DNA from: Riptortus pedestris
Lineage: Eukaryota > Arthropoda > Insecta > Hemiptera > Alydidae
Reading direction: 5' to 3'
NCBI GenBank assembly: GCA_019009955.1
Contig: CM032233.1
Coordinates: 88,983,501 to 89,047,500 of the forward strand
DNA length: 64,000 nt
Shown here: positions 24,429 through 60,811 of the stretch, in pieces
Numbering within the stretch: the first letter of the stretch is position 1
Layout of the letters: every line of letters begins with the position of its first letter
Program-made: the position numbers and the translations under genes
The notes under the pieces: generated by a model
Seen by the model: the letters and a program-made list of their open reading frames with translations, nothing else
The model's database searches: none
Told to the model about the DNA's origin: nothing

Positions 24429-49262
<24,834 letters not shown>

Positions 49263-50640
49263 TATGGATACAATTATGAATCAAAATGTAAATAGGTTGG
49301 ACAGTCAAATCTCATGCAGAATATCACAACAGCAAGTTAACAAGTTTCAAACTTTCCGCTAACATATTGCAAACTCTAACAGGTTATAACTGACATGGCC
49401 GCTCATTTATAAAGACCCGTTCAAACACCCTTTGTTGCAAGGTAAATTTTTCAGGATTATCACAAATTTAAACCAAATTGAATTAAGTTTGGTTTCCTTC
49501 AACAAAGTCACAAATATTTTGTCAATTATAACGAATTTTCTTCTTACATAGCAAGCTTAAATTACACATTGGACGTAATATATCTCAAATTCCAAAGAAT
49601 AATACTCTTACCAACATGTTATTATCAATCCTATAATCACATAAAATCATTTAATTTTGTTAATACTAAAACACTCTAAATATATAACATGTCTTTTAAA
49701 AATTGATTTGGCGCGTTTTTTTTTTATTATTATTCATAAATTATTAATGAGGTGCACGCATTATTACAAATGAAGGGAAAATTATCTCCACCTTAAAGAG
49801 ACAATATATCTGATTATATAATTTTTGACCGATTGTCGTGGTCAACATATTGTAGTTTTGTTTAATACTTCAACTTATTTTTTTTAGTATTCATTTCGTG
49901 CATAAAAATATCCTTCAGATATGAAGTGCTTTAATATATCATTTACAAATAGGAAACGTCTACTTCCAAGTCGGTAGACGCCTCAGCCTCTCTGTTCTAT
50001 CATAACAATCTTGTGTACTTCATTTTATCCTTGTTTATAATGAACCTTAAAGCATCGCTTTGTGCAAATACTTCGCCTGTTTTTTATTTCACATTCGACC
50101 AAAATGTCTATGAACACTCACTCTACCTGCATTTATTTTCCATGTTTATAATAATCATGGAAACATTGTGTGGCTTTCAAAAGGAAAATAAAGTCCGTCA
50201 CGCAGGGGCTGCGTAAAATAAGCAGATTTCCCACGCGAAGGTTTACAATAGATAAATATACATACAGGTAACACTTCCTTGAATGCTCAGTAAATTCGCA
50301 ATACAAGTTATTAATCTCTACAACGTAAAGCGGCTGAATTGAAAACAAACAGGTAAGCCAGCCTCGTAGTGCTGTATAGATGGACCGGAAAGACAAACAC
50401 TTAATGAAATATATCTGAGTATAACATATTAATTTTAATGAAAACAATTTACTAAAGACAGTGCTGTAATTTATACAGAATCAGTTTTATATCAATCACT
50501 CAAATTTTAGTAATCCAAAAACAAAAGAAGGGAGGGATCAACAGAACGTACTTGCATATATCTCACAAAGTAAAAGTTCAACGAAACAATAATTGGTATT
50601 TAAGCTTCGAATATTGTGGTTTATTATATAACAGACCATC
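49263..50640. other. UFSP2 5' flank
   Basis: Should hold the UFSP2 promoter and 5' UTR; no clear TATA or initiator can be named. Contains the dispersed motif CACGCAGGGGCTGCGTAAAA with GCAGATTTCCCACGCG at 50198-50237. Confidence 0.5.
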
Positions 50641-50974
50641 GTTTATGTAACACTTGTAGAAGTGGGGGATTACTGAAAGCTGAAAACTGGAAAAAGCAAA
50701 TATCTCGGTTAATATTCATGATAGAGAATAAATGTATATAACAATATTTATAGTACATTTAATTTTCAACAAGATTGCGCTGTACACTTTTTCGATCCGA
50801 CTTATAGTAACAGAGATATTTCGAATTTTTAAAATTCTCCCCCTCTAAACCCCCTTCTTCCCCCTGATTCCATTTTAGCCGTTAACGAACTTGATCATTC
50901 TTTTTACATAAAACGACTAAATATCGAGTTTGGTAACGATCAAACAAAAATTGCGACCGCTAGAGTGGTAACAG

Positions 50975-51035
<61 letters not shown>

Positions 51036-51170
51036 GTTTTGAACGGACCTCATTTTCGACATCTACTAGGTAGGATCGAAGGACGTTTGAAGAAAAATTT
51101 CGAAAATTCCGTCAGGAGTACGACCTCAATAGCTGATTTTCCTTAAGGGAAATCTGCTAAAAGTGATTCT
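50640..51170 (-). repeat. Repeat family X, copy X5 (inverted)
   Basis: Inverse of copy X3: GTGGGGGATTACTGAAAGCT, GGTAACGATCAAACAAAAAT, (TA)n at 50981-51022 with CACACATATACA, then TTTTGAACGGACCTCATTTT and GGAAATCTGCTAAAA. Confidence 0.75.
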
Positions 51171-52487
51171 AAAACCAGAATGTTTTAACCCATTCAATTT
51201 TAAAAAAAAATTAATAATAGATGTTTTTTTTAAAAAAAACAAAAAAAACATGTAAACTAGTAAAAGCCTGTGAACACCATAAAGCCTAAAATTATCTTTT
51301 TTCTGTATATTATACTGTTTAAACGGTCTTCTTTGTTTCTAAGAACTTCCAATAAATAGGCTATCGTAGACCCAATTAACTTTGTTGTTTGTTCTTTAGG
51401 AATTTGTCACATTCTACCACAACGGCTGTGCTTCATGCTTCCCTGTTCCACATTCCTCGTTTCCGCTAAATCAGCGATTAATTTTATCCCAAATGTGCTC
51501 TGCAAAAATTATAGACTAGAGGAGGAGTGTTTTTTTTGTTTTTTTCAGAAACCGTGGTGTTTATATGAAAGTCATTCTTATGTAATATATTTTGGATAGT
51601 TGTCTTGTTTGAAGACATATGTTCCATCCAACCCTAATTTGTTCCTACTCTGTTCTTAATTTTCCTTTAATATATTTAAATTCACGTGCTTATCTACATA
51701 TAATTCCACTAATTTATGTACAACTTACTCCTTTTGCAGTCACACACTTCAGATCATAATATTACCTCCTCCGTGATTATCATACCCTTCAAATTTATCA
51801 TTTTCATGGCTTCATTATTCGTTTCCCTACCATCAGACTAAAAACATTGGTTTTTGAATTGTCCGAAAATATGACAGACAGAGAAAGAAGCAGGCTCCTT
51901 CAAATGTTCTTTTGCGGGAAAAACAGCACTTAGGTTTATTTTATATTACTTAGAAATGACTTCTTTATTAAATTCACGCAATTTATTCATACCGTCTGTG
52001 AAGTAACATTTACCCCGTAACGTTAAGATAAAGGCTTATTTTTCGAGAGTTTATTGGAGGTTCTACACGAACAGTTTTTAGGATTTGAATTCAGTTTTGA
52101 CTGGCTTTCAGTACGCCAGAAGAAAATCCTAATAATTCAATTTTTTTTATTATTTTAAATATTGTCGAAGGATTTTACCCACATTTCCCCTATTTCATGA
52201 ACCCATTCGTTTTTTTTCCCGCTAATTCACAATCAATTCCTTGATAATTCCATTGCACTGGTTGAATATATACTAAAGTGAGTTTCCACGAGTTAGGATA
52301 TATTTTGCGACTTTTAATAAACTAGGATTATACTATTCAACGATTATTGTTTTATTGGTTACCTTGTGAACTTTGTTGTACAAGTATTCAGAGACTTTTT
52401 TTTTTCTAATGCTCATGAACAAAAATGTCAATATAATTCCATAAAAAATTTCACATTTTGTATAAGATAGAAACTGTATGACCTTAA
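51171..52487. other. No gene recognised
   Basis: AT-rich intergenic DNA with many short T runs; no credible ORF, tRNA or TIR pair seen. Confidence 0.5.
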
Positions 52488-52936
52488 TTGAGTCGTTCAG
52501 TTGACACTCTAAGTCCATTTTCCTAACTTTTCAGGAAAGCTGGTTTTATTAATTTTTTCTATAAAAAATTCCCATATCCCCTAAAGAATTTTAATCTTTA
52601 TTACACGGAAAGGGAACATTTTTGTAATTAAAATTCATAGCTTTTATGTTTATGGTTACAACCAAAAGGATGTGGTAATGTTTTTTGTATTTCAATATGA
52701 GACTTAGTCAGAGTGTCAACTGAACAATTTGTGTAAACTCTCCAAATAAGTCCAGTGTTTCAATTAATTTTTAGAAAATTAATTATAAACACAGGAGAGG
52801 GGACATTAAATAAAAGAGAATTTTACACAGTAAATATATTTCAATAATAATCAGGTTACAAACAAATTTATAGGCTACAAATGAAAAATCACCTTTTCAA
52901 TCAAGAAAAAAAATTTTTTTTTTAGTTATATATTTT

Positions 52937-54975
52937 TTAATCATAAACAATATCTTCGGATTCAGTATTTATATCAACAGCAGATCGATGCTTCAAGCTT
53001 TTGTAATGCTTGTGATAAATTGGTGGTATAAATGGCAAAAGTTGTAATAAATCTTTTTTTTTCCCAAAGTAATGGCTCTGCATGTTTCATATAAAAGATT
53101 CTGTTTAATATTAAAGAACTCTTTTGGCCTTCCAGTTCCTGTTTTTCTAATGTCTATTTCAAAAAACTTTCTTGAGTTAAATGATGTCTTGTACTGAATA
53201 ATAAAAGGTTTTGATTTCTCCACTCTAATCCACCGCATTTTCAACCAATTAACCTTTTCATTTATGTTGTTGATTTTCCTATTTAAAATCTCAGCTTCAA
53301 GCATATGAGTACTTAAGAAGTCAGTATGGCTCATTTCTGTCCAAACAATTTTTTTTTTTGAATATTTAATAATATTACACCAATCTTAAGGAGAATATAT
53401 ATTTGGAATCTTTTTGGATTTTTTTTCAATAATGCCAAAGTCAGCATCATTCGTTAAGTAACTATGACCACTAACTAAGAATTTTAAATCAATATTTGAA
53501 ATTTGCATTGCCGCATTCATAACAAGCTTCATTAAGCTCAGAACTAATTTTGGCTAAAGTGCATTTTATTCCCCCCCCCTAGCCGCCATCTTGTTACGCC
53601 ACTGTCCGACATCTTGTTTGTCTCCGCACTCTTAGGGTCCAACAAATTAGGTGAGTTAACAAAATTTAAGTTAAAATTAACGCCCCCCCCCTCCCCCTGG
53701 TTTTAACCGCCGATGGCGTATTTTGGAAATTTTAAAGTGTTAAAAAAGATAAAGTAAGAAAAACAAAACCCCCACCCTGGGAAAAACAAGATGGCCGCCG
53801 TCATCATCGTGCGCCATCAAGGGGGGGGGGGACTAAAATGCACTTTCACCCTAATTTTATATTTTGTTTTGCCCTGTGCAAGAGTCATAATAGAGAACAA
53901 TATTTTGATAAGAACTTGCATAACGTTCAATATGTTTAACTAAGGAAGTTGCTATTTCTTGAGAACCACGGCATCCTTCAGGTTTAGGCCAGCTAAACAT
54001 GAAGGATAAATTTTGATTAAAATTGTGACAACCAAAGTTGAATACATACATATTGCGTTTGTAATACGCAATTGATGTGCTGAGTTTAGAATAAGGTAAG
54101 GCCTTCTGTAAATCAAAAGTGCAAACATAGTAATTTTTATTCGCATTATATTCTTTTAGTTTTTCCCTTGCTAGTTTTACTTCTGATAAATGCAACACTT
54201 TATTATTTTTAGCTTCATCTTTTTCCTGGGGAGAAGTTGCATAAAAGATTTTGTTTTGAAGCGCGTCACACGTAGAACAAGTATCCTTACTTGGAATCTT
54301 AAAATGCAGATTAAATTTTGTACTGAAAATGTGATAGTACATTTTCTTTTTTACTGGAGTGATATTATTTTGAGTACAATTTTCTAAATAGATCTGGTAC
54401 ATTTTATTAATTGTAAGTAAAGGATTTAATTATTTTCGGTGAGAGTTGTGTTCTCGAGTATAGTGATTTGAAAATGCGGGAAAAGATTTTATGTGTTTTA
54501 TATCGCTAGATGCATCTACTTTGTTAATTGCCAATTTTTTTTTTCGTTTATCTTGTAAGTGATTGATGCACGTTTTAGAAGCACAAGAGGTATATCAGTC
54601 CATCATTAATATTGAATGTATCTTTAAAAAATTGCTTACAAACTTGTATCCTTTCGTCTCCTAAGGCAAAAAGTAATGAAACACATGTTTTCTTGATTCT
54701 TTGGATTGATTTCTAGGTCTTTGCCGTTTTGGAGCTCCTTTCGTAATTATATCTCTAATAAACAGTTTCTTTTCCATTTGGTTTTCAGATTCATGAATAT
54801 ACCAAAAATGTGTTATTAAATTTATTATTGCAACGTTTTTTGCATTCACAGCACTTATCTTGAGATATAAGTATATTAGAAATTACCTTTCCACTCCTAT
54901 TAGTGTAGGATTTACCCTCATTCCTAAGCGCATTTTGTTTATTCCTAAACCAGTTTGCAGAATTTCTTGTTAAGG
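52937..54975 (-). pseudogene. Decayed DDE-type transposase with DSCTGQN and SGHSYL motifs
   Basis: Reading the minus strand: NWFRNKQNALRNEGKSYTNR and a Cys-rich CCECKKRCNNKF (about 54950-54850); IKSFPAFSNHY (54510); KKDTC-like SKDTCSTCDALQNK; FDLQKALPYS; WPKPEGCRGSQEIATSLVKH; LYYDSCTGQN (putative first Asp) at about 53865. A MITE interrupts here. Beyond it, LVLSLMKLVMNAAMQ, DLKFLVSGHSYLTNDADFG (second acidic region), VNWLKMRWIRVEKSKPF and the end LLPFIPPIYHKHYKSL to TAA at 52937. This pattern recurs in an uncharacterised arthropod transposase-like family (perhaps DUF7869-type). Stops and shifts: inactive. Confidence 0.75.
53552..53850. mobile_element. 299-bp MITE with 8-bp target duplication, inside the transposase
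   Basis: Ends GGCTAAAGTGCATTTTATTC and inverse GACTAAAATGCACTTTCACC; CTAATTTT flanks both sides (53544-53551, 53851-53858). 8-bp duplications point to hAT-type mobilisation. C8-C9 and G12 runs lie just inside the ends. Body includes CAAGATGGCCGCCGTC and GCCGCCATCTTG. Confidence 0.88.
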
Positions 54976-55490
54976 AGTTAGACCTCTATGTTTGCTCTAC
55001 AAGGAATCAACTATAGTTACAAGGCTAGTGAGTGATTCATTCTTCATTGTGCAAGTGACTCATTTGAGCACTTTTCAGTTTCTATAACCTTCGCTGCGAA
55101 TTGTCTACCATCTCTCAAGTCTTTAGTGTTTGATTTTATACAATGGAATCTCGTTATGTAAGTTTATATCTTTATTTTCATTGTAATATTGATTGCAGTT
55201 TTATTGCTTATAAGCAATACAACTATTTATTATATTTCAAAATCAGTAGTTGTAGCAACACCTATCCTATGCTGTGGTGATTGATGAGGTTTACTGTGAA
55301 TGAAGATACTTAAATTCATTCTATTTTGATTTGACTTTATCATGTATCAGAAAACATTGTAAATCATTTCTGCACTATCACTCTATAGCTTACTCATTCT
55401 GTCTTATTAATTTGAAATCTAATCTGTGAAGTAATATGTACATTACAAACATGTAATAATTGCTGGGTATAACAAGAAATATAGGGATCT
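54972..55490 (+). repeat. Duplicated segment, copy 1
   Basis: AAGGAGTTAGACCTCTATG through AACAAGAAATATAGGG is nearly identical to 57647-58192, with short deletions (about 14 bp and 8 bp) relative to copy 2. It lies inside the 3.28-kb transposon, upstream of its transposase. Contains ATGGAATCTCGTTAT followed by a donor-like GTAAGT. Confidence 0.88.
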
Positions 55491-55762
55491 AAGAAAGGAA
55501 TTAAAGAAGGAAGTACCTTTGTTTATTGATACTATCAATAATAATAATAATACCAATGGACTTAGTCACTCTGTAAACTGAAAAATATTTCATATTCTTC
55601 TGAGTGAATTTTTCAATGCAATTTTAAAAGCCTTAATGATTTAATTTTCTGCTGACATTTATTGTCTGCATGGACCCTCATGTATAAAGTTACTAAAAAT
55701 ACAAAATTAGCGTTTTTGCAAAAATGGACTTAGTCATAGTGTCAACTGAACGACTCAATTAT

Positions 55763-56630
55763 TACAAGTAATTAATCCTGTTATGATGATAATATGAATA
55801 CTATAAAATGTAACTAAAGTACTCCTCACAGACTATTCACCCTTATGTCTTAGCCTCTCCCATCTTTCTTCTTCACTCAGGTTTTCCTTTTCCCAGTATG
55901 GCATGGGTTTTAGAGCATTGCACCTTAACGAAGCATAGCTTTCATCCACTAGCTTAAGTGAGCATTTGGATCAAATTATTTTTTTCCATTTCACAGCTTA
56001 TCTCGCAACTTAAACTGCACCTACAAATCCGATTGTGACATAGTGTGCATAGTATTGTTAGGTATTGCTCATTTGCTTCAACAATGCTCTAACGCAAAAA
56101 GTGCGTCAAGTAGGGCTGCATTAACTACGCACATTTCCTACGTGCTGGATGACGCAACCGTCATCTAATCTCCCTCCATCTATTCTCTATTTCTTTCGTA
56201 GTAAGAAGCCAATGTAATGAAAATTGAAATGTTTAGTTACACTAAGAACTCGCTTAACACTTTAGATACGAAAATATGAACTACTCACTAGAAAATTAAA
56301 TTTCCAAAGTGGATGGTTATTTAATATTTTTCAATCAGACTCATAAGAATGGAGTTATATTGAATTTTCGATCCCCTCTCCTTCTTAGTGTTGAATGCAA
56401 CTATTAATTATTGAGTAAGGTATATATCAAATAAACATTTCTGAGTCCACAACGTAAAACCTCAATCGATGTGGCCAACGTCACAAAACACGAATTTATA
56501 TGGGTATGACATTGTAAATTTCTGTTGAAAAGAATATTTGGTATTTATGCTTGGAGTAAGGCGTTTCATGATATGATATGGCATGCGATGACTAAGAGTG
56601 GGGGTTTATTGAAGGCTAACGACAAAACCA
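55763..56630. other. No gene recognised
   Basis: AT-rich; holds a decayed copy of the dispersed GGGCTGC...CATTTCCTACG motif at 56110-56145. Confidence 0.5.
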
Positions 56631-56965
56631 TAACAAATAACTGGCTTTAAAATTTAAGATGCAAAATAGTGTATGGAACAACTATTATAGAAAACTAAAT
56701 TAACAACATCTAAAACACTGGTTCAATTTCAGCCATTAACGAATTTGATCCTTAGTTGTACGTAAAACGTTTAAATATCGAATTAAAATAAACAACCAAA
56801 ACATTAGGAGCGCCAAAGAAAATATATGTATATATAATTTTGAACTAACCTCACTTTCATCATCTCCTAGGCAGGATCTGTGGATATTTGAAGTTATTTT
56901 GTTGGATATCCCGTCATGAGTACAACCCCAATATCTGCTTTTCCTTGAGCTAAAACCATGATGTC
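56630..56965 (-). repeat. Repeat family X, copy X6 (inverted, degenerate)
   Basis: GTTGTACGTAAAACGTTTAAATAT, a short TATA run at 56820-56840, then AATTTTGAACTAACCTCACT and CATCTCCTAGGCAGGATC. Confidence 0.6.
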
Positions 56966-57339
56966 TGAGTCACTACCACCGGAAGTAGTTATGAAGTACA
57001 CTTTTAGTTAATAGAGTGTCATTTTGGGAGGAAATTGGATTTCGCTATTATAATATTTATAGCAATTTGTGTGTTCTGAATAACCATGATTTTTGAGTTA
57101 TGACATTTTCGCAGTCATATTAATCTTTCTAGCTTCGATTCTGCCCTTTCACACCTAAGACAGTTCCTGCTGACAACAACTTATTCAAATTATATTATTT
57201 TGCATAAGTGATGATTAATTTTAAATAGTGTTCGCTTTTTTGAAATTCCATTTTCATCTCAATCTAGAAAATTTATTATAATTCACTCATATGGAATACA
57301 TTAATTTGTTATTTAATTGAATATTCAGTTTTAGTCCAT

Positions 57340-57570
57340 CCAATTTAATCAATTATTATTTGTTTGTCTGCTTCAGCCCAACAGGTTATTACCAGGCTTT
57401 TACCTAATTTAATCACCTTGAATTAGTTTAACTTTTCGTTTTAATTAAATTTACTTCACCTACAGGCACAGGCTTATATCCAGGCATTCCAGATCATAAG
57501 GACAAATTATGGGGCAAATCCCTTTTGATGTGATTTCCATAAATAAATAAATGAAATAAAAAAAGAATTT
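57340..57570 (+). repeat. Probable LINE 3' end
   Basis: ACAGGCACAGGCTTATATCC...CCATAAATAAATAAATGAAAT has the look of an A-rich LINE 3' terminus common in insects. No coding sequence remains. Confidence 0.4.
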
Positions 57571-57646
57571 ACTGTGTTGAGAAAATTTGTATAATCGTTC
57601 CTTCGCTTGGTTCCCTTCTTTGCCCCATACTGTGACGCTATTCCCA

Positions 57647-58191
57647 AGGAGTTAGACCTCTATGTTTGCTCTACAAGGAATCAGCTATAGAATACCTTTT
57701 ATAGATACAAGGCTAGTGAGTGATTCATTCTTCATTGTGCAAGTGACTCATTTGAGCACTTTTCAGTTTCTATAACCTTCTCTGCGAATTGTCTACCAAC
57801 TCTCAAGTCTTTAGTGTTTGATTTTATACAATGGACGGGACGTCTCGTTATGTAAGTTTATATCTTTATTTTCATTGTAATATTGATTGCAGTTCTATAC
57901 AGATGTGTTTATTGCTTATAAGCAATACAACTATTTATTATATTTCAAAATCAGTAGTTGTAGCAACACCTATCCTATGCTGTGGTGATTGATGAGGTTT
58001 ACTGTGAATGAAGATACTTAAATTCATTCTATTTTGATTTGACTTTATCATGTATCAGAAAACATTGTAAATCATTTCTGCACTATCACTCTATAGCTTA
58101 CTCATTCTGTCTTATTAATTTGAAATCTAATCTGTGAAGTAATATGTACATTACAAACATGTAATAATTGCTGGGTATAACAAGAAATATA
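57647..58191 (+). repeat. Duplicated segment, copy 2
   Basis: Second copy of the 54972-55490 segment, outside the transposon. Carries ATGGACGGGACGTCTCGTTAT followed by GTAAGT, which looks like a short first exon with a donor site, but no downstream exon is recognised. Similarity stops exactly at the mariner insertion. Confidence 0.88.
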
Positions 58192-59450
58192 GGGTTGGCA
58201 AATAAGTCCTTTCAGTTTTTTAAGTTGAAAGAAAACTATTGTATATTTTGAACATAATTTTTATTTTAATCTACAATGTAATGTCCATTATTTTATATTA
58301 CTTTACCCCATCACTCCATCAGCTGAATAATCCCATGCTCATAGAATGTCTGTGGTTTATTAGCGAAAAAGTGATAAAGGTGCTCCCTGACACCCTGTTC
58401 GTTTTCAAACCGTTTTCCACCTAAGGAATTTTGTAGAGACCGGAATAAGTGGTAGTCACTAGGAGCAAGGTCCGGTGAATAGGGAGGGTGGGGCAAAAGA
58501 TCCCATCCAAGGGCTAACAATTTGTTGCGGGTGACTAACGAAATGTGGGGCCTGGCATTATCATGATGGAAGACGACACCCTTTCGATTTGCCAGTTCTG
58601 GGCGTTTTCGTAGAATTGATTCATTCAATTTTGTTAATTGTGAGCAGTATAGAGTGGAATCGATTGATTTACCTTGTGGCAGCAGGTCATAAAAAATCCC
58701 ACCATACAGAAAGCATTATCTTCTTTGGGTGCAATCCCGCTTTAGATGTGGTTCCAGGTGGTTCGTTGCTAGGTCTCCAAGATTTTTTTCGCACCACATT
58801 ATCGTAGACAATCCACTTTTCATCCCCTGTCACAAGTCTTTTAAGAAATGGATCGTTTTCGCAGGGAATCGCAAATGGAAATGCGTTTTGCCAAGTTGGC
58901 TTCGGTCAGAGAGTGGGGGACCCAAACATCCAGCCTAGAAACGTAGCCGAGCTTCCGCAAATGATTTTCTAAGCTTGTATGTGATATGTCTAGGGCCTCA
59001 GCAATGTCTCGCACTGATTGGGAAGGATTTTGATCGACTATAGCCTTAACATCAATGCTTTCAATTTCTTGTGGACGACCAGGTCGTGGTGCGTCGTTTA
59101 TGTCAAAATTCCCTGCCCTAAACTTGGCAAACCAATTTTGGCACGTGCGCTCTGTTAAGGCTTTATCCCCATAGACCCCGCATATTTTTTTATGAGCCTC
59201 TGCAGCTCCCTTTCCTTTTTTGAAATAATACAGCAAAATATGCCTATAATGCAATAAATTACCGTCCATCTTCTCAGCTGGATCACAAACGCAATACTGA
59301 CCTAATCTTAACAAGTGTCGACAGACATAACTGTTTACATATTACAAATAGGATAAACAATCCTCTGTTGGGATTAATTGCATCAGATAAATGTGACATA
59401 TTGTAAACAAAACTTGAATACAAAAACCGAAAGGACTTATTTGCCAACCC
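58192..59450 (-). mobile_element. mariner transposon (1259 bp) with TIRs and TA duplication
   Basis: Ends GGGTTGGCAAATAAGTCCTT and AAGGACTTATTTGCCAACCC, identical over 20 bp and longer; TA on both sides (58190-58191, 59451-59452). A different mariner lineage from the one in UFSP2. Near-identical TIRs suggest recent activity. Confidence 0.95.
58311..59269 (-). pseudogene. mariner transposase (D,D34D), frameshifted
   Basis: ATG at 59269 (MDGNLLHYRHILLYYFKKGK); HTH 1, RPGRPQEIESIDVKAI linker, HTH 2 (SVRDIAEALDISHTSLENHL), WVPHSLTEANLAKRISICDS. A shift near 58855 follows. The middle reads VTGDEKWIVYDN (first Asp) and LHPKKIMLSVWWDF, then another shift near 58690, then HHDNARPHIS (second Asp), SPDLAPSDYHLF (third Asp) to the C-terminus at 58311. 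At least two indels; inactive as read. Confidence 0.93.
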
Positions 59451-59984
59451 TATATTAGACCACTTGAATAAAATGGAGGAATTGTTTTTATTTCAGAGTT
59501 TTTGAAGTGAATTTTACCTATAAATACTAAGAAAAAAAGTAATAAACTTGCGACTATGTTTATTAAAAATGTCAAATAGAAGCATTTGTTCTATGCAATC
59601 ACTTAAGTCTCTTTTTGTAAAAATGAAAACAAGCAAATGTTTTACAATAGTATAATCGAATTTAAATTAGGTCTTTAACCTTTAAATACGTTCACATGGC
59701 GAAACACTATATATACCTTGTATTTCAGAAGAAGAGATTCTGCTAAGCTGCTATTCAGATTAAATGTTATTTTTTTCTGTTTGGTTGAATATACGTTTTA
59801 TTGATGAGAAAAGAGGGGATGTCGTAAGTCAAAAACAATAGCTACAAATGGATACATGGTGGTAGAATTTGAGGAATTAAAAAATAAGAGAAAACTTAAG
59901 ATTAAATGATAATAATTTTGTTTTATTAGAAAATTATGGGTATAACAGTAATTACGAATTGTACTGTGAGTTAAGAAATCAAAC

Positions 59985-60080
59985 TTAAACCCCAATTTAA
60001 TGATGATATTTCATAGAATTTTCAAATCTAAAAGATTTATAGTGAAATGATGTTTGGCCAATTAAAAATATAATTTCCTA
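59985..60080 (+). repeat. Fragment shared with family X copy X2
   Basis: TTAAACCCCAATTTAATGATG...AATATAATTTCC matches 29540-29645 with about 15 percent differences. Confidence 0.6.
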
Positions 60081-60151
60081 TTATCAAGTATCCATGGAGG
60101 GGATCCATTGAAAAATTTCACTCAATAATTGTGTCCTCCATAATAAGTTGA

Positions 60152-60152
<1 letters not shown>

Positions 60153-60191
<39 letters not shown>

Positions 60192-60238
60192 CAAGCTAAG
60201 GTACCAGGCTTCGCTTGGGAAGTCATTAGAGGCTGAAA

Positions 60239-60294
<56 letters not shown>

Positions 60295-60295
60295 G
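60153..60295. repeat. (GT)n - modular-repeat head - (TA)n
   Basis: GT repeats (60153-60188), then a decayed head (AGGTACCAGGCTTCGCTTGG...GAGGCTGAAAGATG), then (TA)n at 60241-60291. Confidence 0.75.
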
Positions 60296-60694
60296 GAAGG
60301 CTTCAATGTGTACAACTATACTTCCCATTTGTTTTCCCATAAGGGTCATGTAGGAGACTTGTAGATTAGAAATTTTAGTTTTGAAGGATAAATGAAAATA
60401 AGTTCCTAGTCAATCCCTCTCGACTGTTTGCCACACAGGAAATAATTCAAATCATAATCAGGGATAGCATTTATTATAATTAAATATTATCAGTAATGTA
60501 CATATTTCCTCTCAGAAACCAATCCGTGAATGTGAGCATAGTTATATTAATAATAGTAAATTTGGATAGAATGCAATTCCATCATTTCACAGGAAATAAG
60601 TTAGCACAATTAATTGTATTAGCCTCCCAACAATGTCTGCTGCAATATTGCTTTACTTAAATTATTTATTAAAACATTAAGAATAGTTATTTAT
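60296..60694. other. No gene recognised
   Basis: AT-rich intergenic DNA; nothing supported. Confidence 0.5.
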
Positions 60695-60811
60695 TATACA
60701 AGTGACGAAAGTAGATCATTTTACAACTCGAGTGAAACGTTTACCCACACGAGCGAAGCGAGTGTGGTAATTTCACGAGAGTTGTAAATTCTACTTTCGT
60801 CACGAGTGTAA
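60695..60811. repeat. ~117-bp near-perfect palindrome
   Basis: Arms of about 53 bp around CGAGCGAAGCGAG. Left ACGAAAGTAGATCATTTTACAAC pairs with GTTGTAAATTCTACTTTCGT, and CCACACGAG with CGAGTGTGG. Looks like a small palindromic MITE. Confidence 0.85.

Larger units (their letters stand above)
52488..55762 (-). mobile_element. TIR DNA transposon, ~3.28 kb, GAGTCGTTCAGTTGACAC ends
   Basis: Left end GAGTCGTTCAGTTGACAC, right end GTGTCAACTGAACGACTC, inverse and identical over 18 bp; AATT lies outside both (target duplication or part of the repeat). Inside both ends is TAAGTCCATTTT or its complement. Related subterminal copies lie at about 52708 (GACTTAGTCAGAGTGTCAAC) and 55559 (GGACTTAGTCACTCTGTAAA), possible transposase-binding sites. 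Encloses one decayed transposase frame on the minus strand. Superfamily not assigned. Confidence 0.8.

Noticed and set aside
50013..50447. Short overlapping frames upstream of UFSP2
   Set aside because: Low-complexity AT-rich frames on both strands without homologous motifs.
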